Assembly (NCBI GenBank): GCA_036389695.1
Contig: DASVWG010000407.1
Coordinates: 1-23,687 of the forward strand
Length of the DNA stretch: 23,687 nucleotides
Direction of reading: 5' to 3'
Source: JALZHR01 sp036389695
Lineage (GTDB): Bacteria > Acidobacteriota > Blastocatellia > Pyrinomonadales > Pyrinomonadaceae
The position numbers and the translations under genes are program-made. The notes below the pieces were generated by a model. The model made no database searches and was not told the origin of the DNA. It saw only the letters and a list, made by a program, of their open reading frames with translations. This document shows, one piece after another, positions 21,576 to 23,687 of the stretch. The number at the start of each line of letters is the position of its first letter. Position 1 is the stretch's first letter.

Positions 21576-22178
21576 TTAACGATATTCGTCATATGGAAAA
21601 GTTATCTCTTCACTCCACAGGATTTCTCTGCGCTTTTCCTCGCCGACAAAAAACTCAAAACCAATTTGCGCTTTTGTGTCCGATTTTGCGTCGTTTATAT
21701 GAAGCAAGCTGCGGACTTCGTGTTCTTCAACAGCCAGAGCCATACTTTCGCCGGGTTCGAGCGTCTGCAAAGTTAAAAATGTTCCGTAGTAACAAACATC
21801 TCTTATCTTGAAAGATAAATTTTTTAACTCATTGAAAGATAAATTTTTTAATTGTTCCTGGCGCTTCACGGCTAAAGTGCAGTAGTCAAATTTATTCTTA
21901 TTCCGGCTTCCGACGTAAAAGATTGGCTGCCGTGTCTCGTTAATAATTTCAAAATCGGCAATCCATTCTTTTCCATATTCAAACCCTTTAGAATGAATTA
22001 GAATTTTCCCGGATTGTCCTCTGATTGTTTGTTGCGGCGCGGATGTTTCCGCCGCCGGCGCAGTTAAATTTGCCGTTGCGGGAAACAAGACTCGATAAAT
22101 ACCGCTTGCCCAAACAACAGCCAGACCGATAACGAGAGCCAAAAACCCGGCAGCAAATTTAAAACTTGGTTTTTTCAT
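21576..22178 (-). CDS. Membrane-anchored protein of unknown function between korA and korB
   Basis: This gene encodes 200 residues. It begins 4 bases after the korA stop, so it is probably translated by coupling; no ribosome site is seen. Residues about 7-32 (FKFAAGFLALVIGLAVVWASGIYRVLF) are a signal anchor. An Ala/Thr/Pro linker leads to a beta-rich outer domain with 'WIADFEIINETRQPIFYVG', a pattern of a beta sandwich. Two near-identical 8-residue units, LKNLSFNE and LKNLSFKI, result from a tandem duplication. Two cysteines (FDYCTL, RDVCYYG) may pair. No family is recognised. Its position between two subunits of one enzyme is unusual. Confidence 0.72.
   Translation of the reverse strand: MKKPSFKFAAGFLALVIGLAVVWASGIYRVLFPATANLTAPAAETSAPQQTIRGQSGKILIHSKGFEYGKEWIADFEIINETRQPIFYVGSRNKNKFDYCTLAVKRQEQLKNLSFNELKNLSFKIRDVCYYGTFLTLQTLEPGESMALAVEEHEVRSLLHINDAKSDTKAQIGFEFFVGEEKRREILWSEEITFPYDEYR
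21808..21855 (-). repeat. 24-base in-frame tandem duplication in the korA-korB spacer gene
   Basis: 21808-21831 and 21832-21855 share their first 20 bases exactly (TTGAAAGATAAATTTTTTAA on the plus strand) and differ only in the last four. It adds eight residues (LKNLSF..) to the outer domain while keeping the frame. Confidence 0.85.
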
Positions 22179-22182
22179 CGGT

Positions 22183-23687
22183 TTAATTTCTTAAATCTAT
22201 CATAACCGGCGAAGATGCCGCCGCAGGCAAATTCGCCTTAATTTGTTTCAAAATATTATCGGCGGTTATCGGCGTGCCGTCATAATTCAGCACCGAAACG
22301 AGTTTTTCGGGATTCACTCCTAACTCAATCATCATCAGGCTTCTAAACTGCGCGTCGCGATTTTGTTCGATGACGAAAATTTTTTCGTGCGCGCTTGTAA
22401 AATCTACAAATTCCTTGCCGAAGGGAAACGCTTTGACGCGCATCGCGTCGAGCGAAATTTGTTCCTGCTTTAATAATTCGATGGCTTCTTCCGCCGCATA
22501 AGTCGAAGTGCCGAAAAACAAAACGCCGAACGGCGAAGAATTTTTTTCCTGATAAAACTGCGGCGCGGGAACCAATTCTTTGGCGGTATTCCATTTCTGG
22601 ACGAGCCTGTCCATATTGCGCCGGTATGCGTCGCCGTCTTCGGTGTAGACGGCGTATTCGTCGCGCGAAGTGCCGCGCGTAACATATGCGCCTTTCGATT
22701 CGTGCGTTCCCGGAATGGTTCGAAAGGGAATGCCGTCGCCGTCAACGTCCAGATAACGACCGTATTTTTCGATTTTATCGAGCGTCGCGGCGTCTAAAAC
22801 TTTTCCGCGCTCGTATTCGCGCCGGTCGTCCCATTCCAGCGGGCGCGAAACGTGGTCGTTCATGCCGAGGTCGAGGTCGGTAATCACGATGACGGGCGTT
22901 TGCAGTTTTTCGGCGAGATTGAACGATTCCGCCGTAAACTCAAAACATTCTTTCGGCGAAGCGGGAAAAAGCAGAACGTGTTTCGTGTCGCCGTGCGAAG
23001 CGTAGGCGGCTTCGAGAACGTCGGATTGCTGCGTGCGCGTCGGCATTCCGGTCGAAGGTCCCGCGCGCTGGACGTCGATTAAAACCGTCGGAATTTCGGC
23101 AAAATACGCCAAGCCGAGAAATTCGTTCATCAGGGAAACGCCCGGACCGCTCGTCGCCGTAAACGAGCGCGCGCCGTTCCAGTTCGCGCCGATGACCATG
23201 CCAATCGCCGAAAGCTCGTCTTCCGCCTGCACGATGGCGAAATTTTTTCTGCCGGTTTCCTTGTCGATGCGAAGCTTGTTGGCGTATTTCCCGAAAGCGT
23301 CGACGACCGAAGTCGAAGGCGTAATCGGATACCAGGCGGCGACGGTCGCTCCGGCGTAAATCGCGCCGAGCGCGCAGGCGGTATTTCCGCTCAGCATAAT
23401 CGAATCGCCGACCAGATTGCGTCTTTCCACGCGAATGTCGAGCGGACATTCGAAATGTTCCCGCACATATTCGACGCCCATTTTCAACGCTTTGACGTTC
23501 GGCTCGATAAGTTTTTCCTTTCCTTTAAACTGCTCGCCCAGAAGCTGTTCCAACACGTTAAATTCGATGTCGAAAAACGCCGATAAAGCGCCGACGTAGA
23601 CGATATTTTTGAACAGCTGCCGCTGCCGCGCGTCGGTGAAAGCATTGTTGCAAAGCTCGGTCATCGGAACGCCGATGTACTTGATGT
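22183..23687 (-). CDS. korA: 2-oxoacid:ferredoxin oxidoreductase, alpha (gamma-alpha fused) subunit, 5' end missing
   Basis: The gene enters from the right edge: the frame continues past the ATG at 23664 (reading IKYIGVP before it), so that ATG is internal. About 500 codons are visible; family members of this fused type have roughly 600 residues. The visible part starts at the end of the gamma domain (KNIVYVGALSAFFDIEFNVLEQLL) and continues into the alpha/pyrimidine-binding domain (MLSGNTACALGAIYAGATVAAWYPITPSTSVVDAFG), with 'ATSGPGVSLMNEFLGLAYFAEIP' and 'QRAGPSTGMPTRTQQ'. A C-terminal domain II follows (EQISLDAMRVKAFPFGKEFVDF, VIEQN). With KorB it forms the enzyme. The stop is 4 bases before the next gene. 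Confidence 0.93.
   Translation of the reverse strand, partial: IKYIGVPMTELCNNAFTDARQRQLFKNIVYVGALSAFFDIEFNVLEQLLGEQFKGKEKLIEPNVKALKMGVEYVREHFECPLDIRVERRNLVGDSIMLSGNTACALGAIYAGATVAAWYPITPSTSVVDAFGKYANKLRIDKETGRKNFAIVQAEDELSAIGMVIGANWNGARSFTATSGPGVSLMNEFLGLAYFAEIPTVLIDVQRAGPSTGMPTRTQQSDVLEAAYASHGDTKHVLLFPASPKECFEFTAESFNLAEKLQTPVIVITDLDLGMNDHVSRPLEWDDRREYERGKVLDAATLDKIEKYGRYLDVDGDGIPFRTIPGTHESKGAYVTRGTSRDEYAVYTEDGDAYRRNMDRLVQKWNTAKELVPAPQFYQEKNSSPFGVLFFGTSTYAAEEAIELLKQEQISLDAMRVKAFPFGKEFVDFTSAHEKIFVIEQNRDAQFRSLMMIELGVNPEKLVSVLNYDGTPITADNILKQIKANLPAAASSPVMIDLRN

Noticed and set aside
22183..23664. ATG at 23664 as the true korA start
   Set aside because: The frame stays open to the window edge with family-like residues before it, and the gamma domain would be cut.

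Overview
This window most likely comes from an Acidobacteriota chromosome, perhaps Blastocatellia/Pyrinomonadaceae-like. The best clue is a secreted von Willebrand factor A protein of the 'VWFA-related Acidobacterial domain' type at about 5.9-6.9 kb. Other hints are the many signal-peptide proteins of unknown function and intergenic hairpins built from 7-base words. The taxonomic call is inference. I found no rRNA, tRNA, CRISPR array, transposase, integrase or phage gene.

Layout. (1) Bases 1-1426, minus: N-terminal part of a secreted BNR/Asp-box propeller protein, cut by the window edge. (2) 1850-5145, plus: a small Cys-containing exported protein, then an 839-residue exported protein ending in Ig/IPT-like and carboxypeptidase-regulatory-like domains. 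(3) 5336-6875, minus: the VWFA protein and a small exported beta-rich protein, 10 bases apart. (4) 7066-9549: convergent S10 serine carboxypeptidase-like and M28 zinc peptidase genes. (5) 9683-11394, minus: a three-gene set (short DUF2382/YsnF-AvaK protein; 17M-like plus DUF2382 protein; WGxxGxxG membrane protein) closed by a terminator hairpin. (6) 11679-12351, plus: BrnT/BrnA toxin-antitoxin pair. (7) 12378-16173, minus: EamA transporter, GlgC, a DUF5694-like exported protein and MogA. (8) 16248-18071, plus: an APH-fold kinase-like protein and an exported protein of unknown function. (9) 18088-19758, minus: M1 metallopeptidase. (10) 19839-23687, minus: 2-oxoacid:ferredoxin oxidoreductase alpha (korA, 5'-truncated), a membrane-anchored protein, korB, and an AT-rich four-helix membrane protein, all nearly abutting.

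How genes may work together. KorA and KorB form one enzyme although a membrane protein lies between their genes. S10, M28 and M1 together suggest peptide scavenging outside the cytoplasm. The DUF2382 cluster looks like a stress or envelope operon. GlgC makes ADP-glucose for glycogen. The rest are single housekeeping or unknown genes.

The most unusual feature is a set of five intergenic hairpins whose arms are short tandem arrays of 7- or 8-base words. Four different words are used. Each word carries TGA, TAA or TAG on the strand that reads into the hairpin, and the arms begin at, or contain, stop codons of neighbouring genes. They resemble the short tandemly repeated repetitive (STRR) heptamers known from filamentous cyanobacteria, but here they are arranged as foldback pairs at gene ends.
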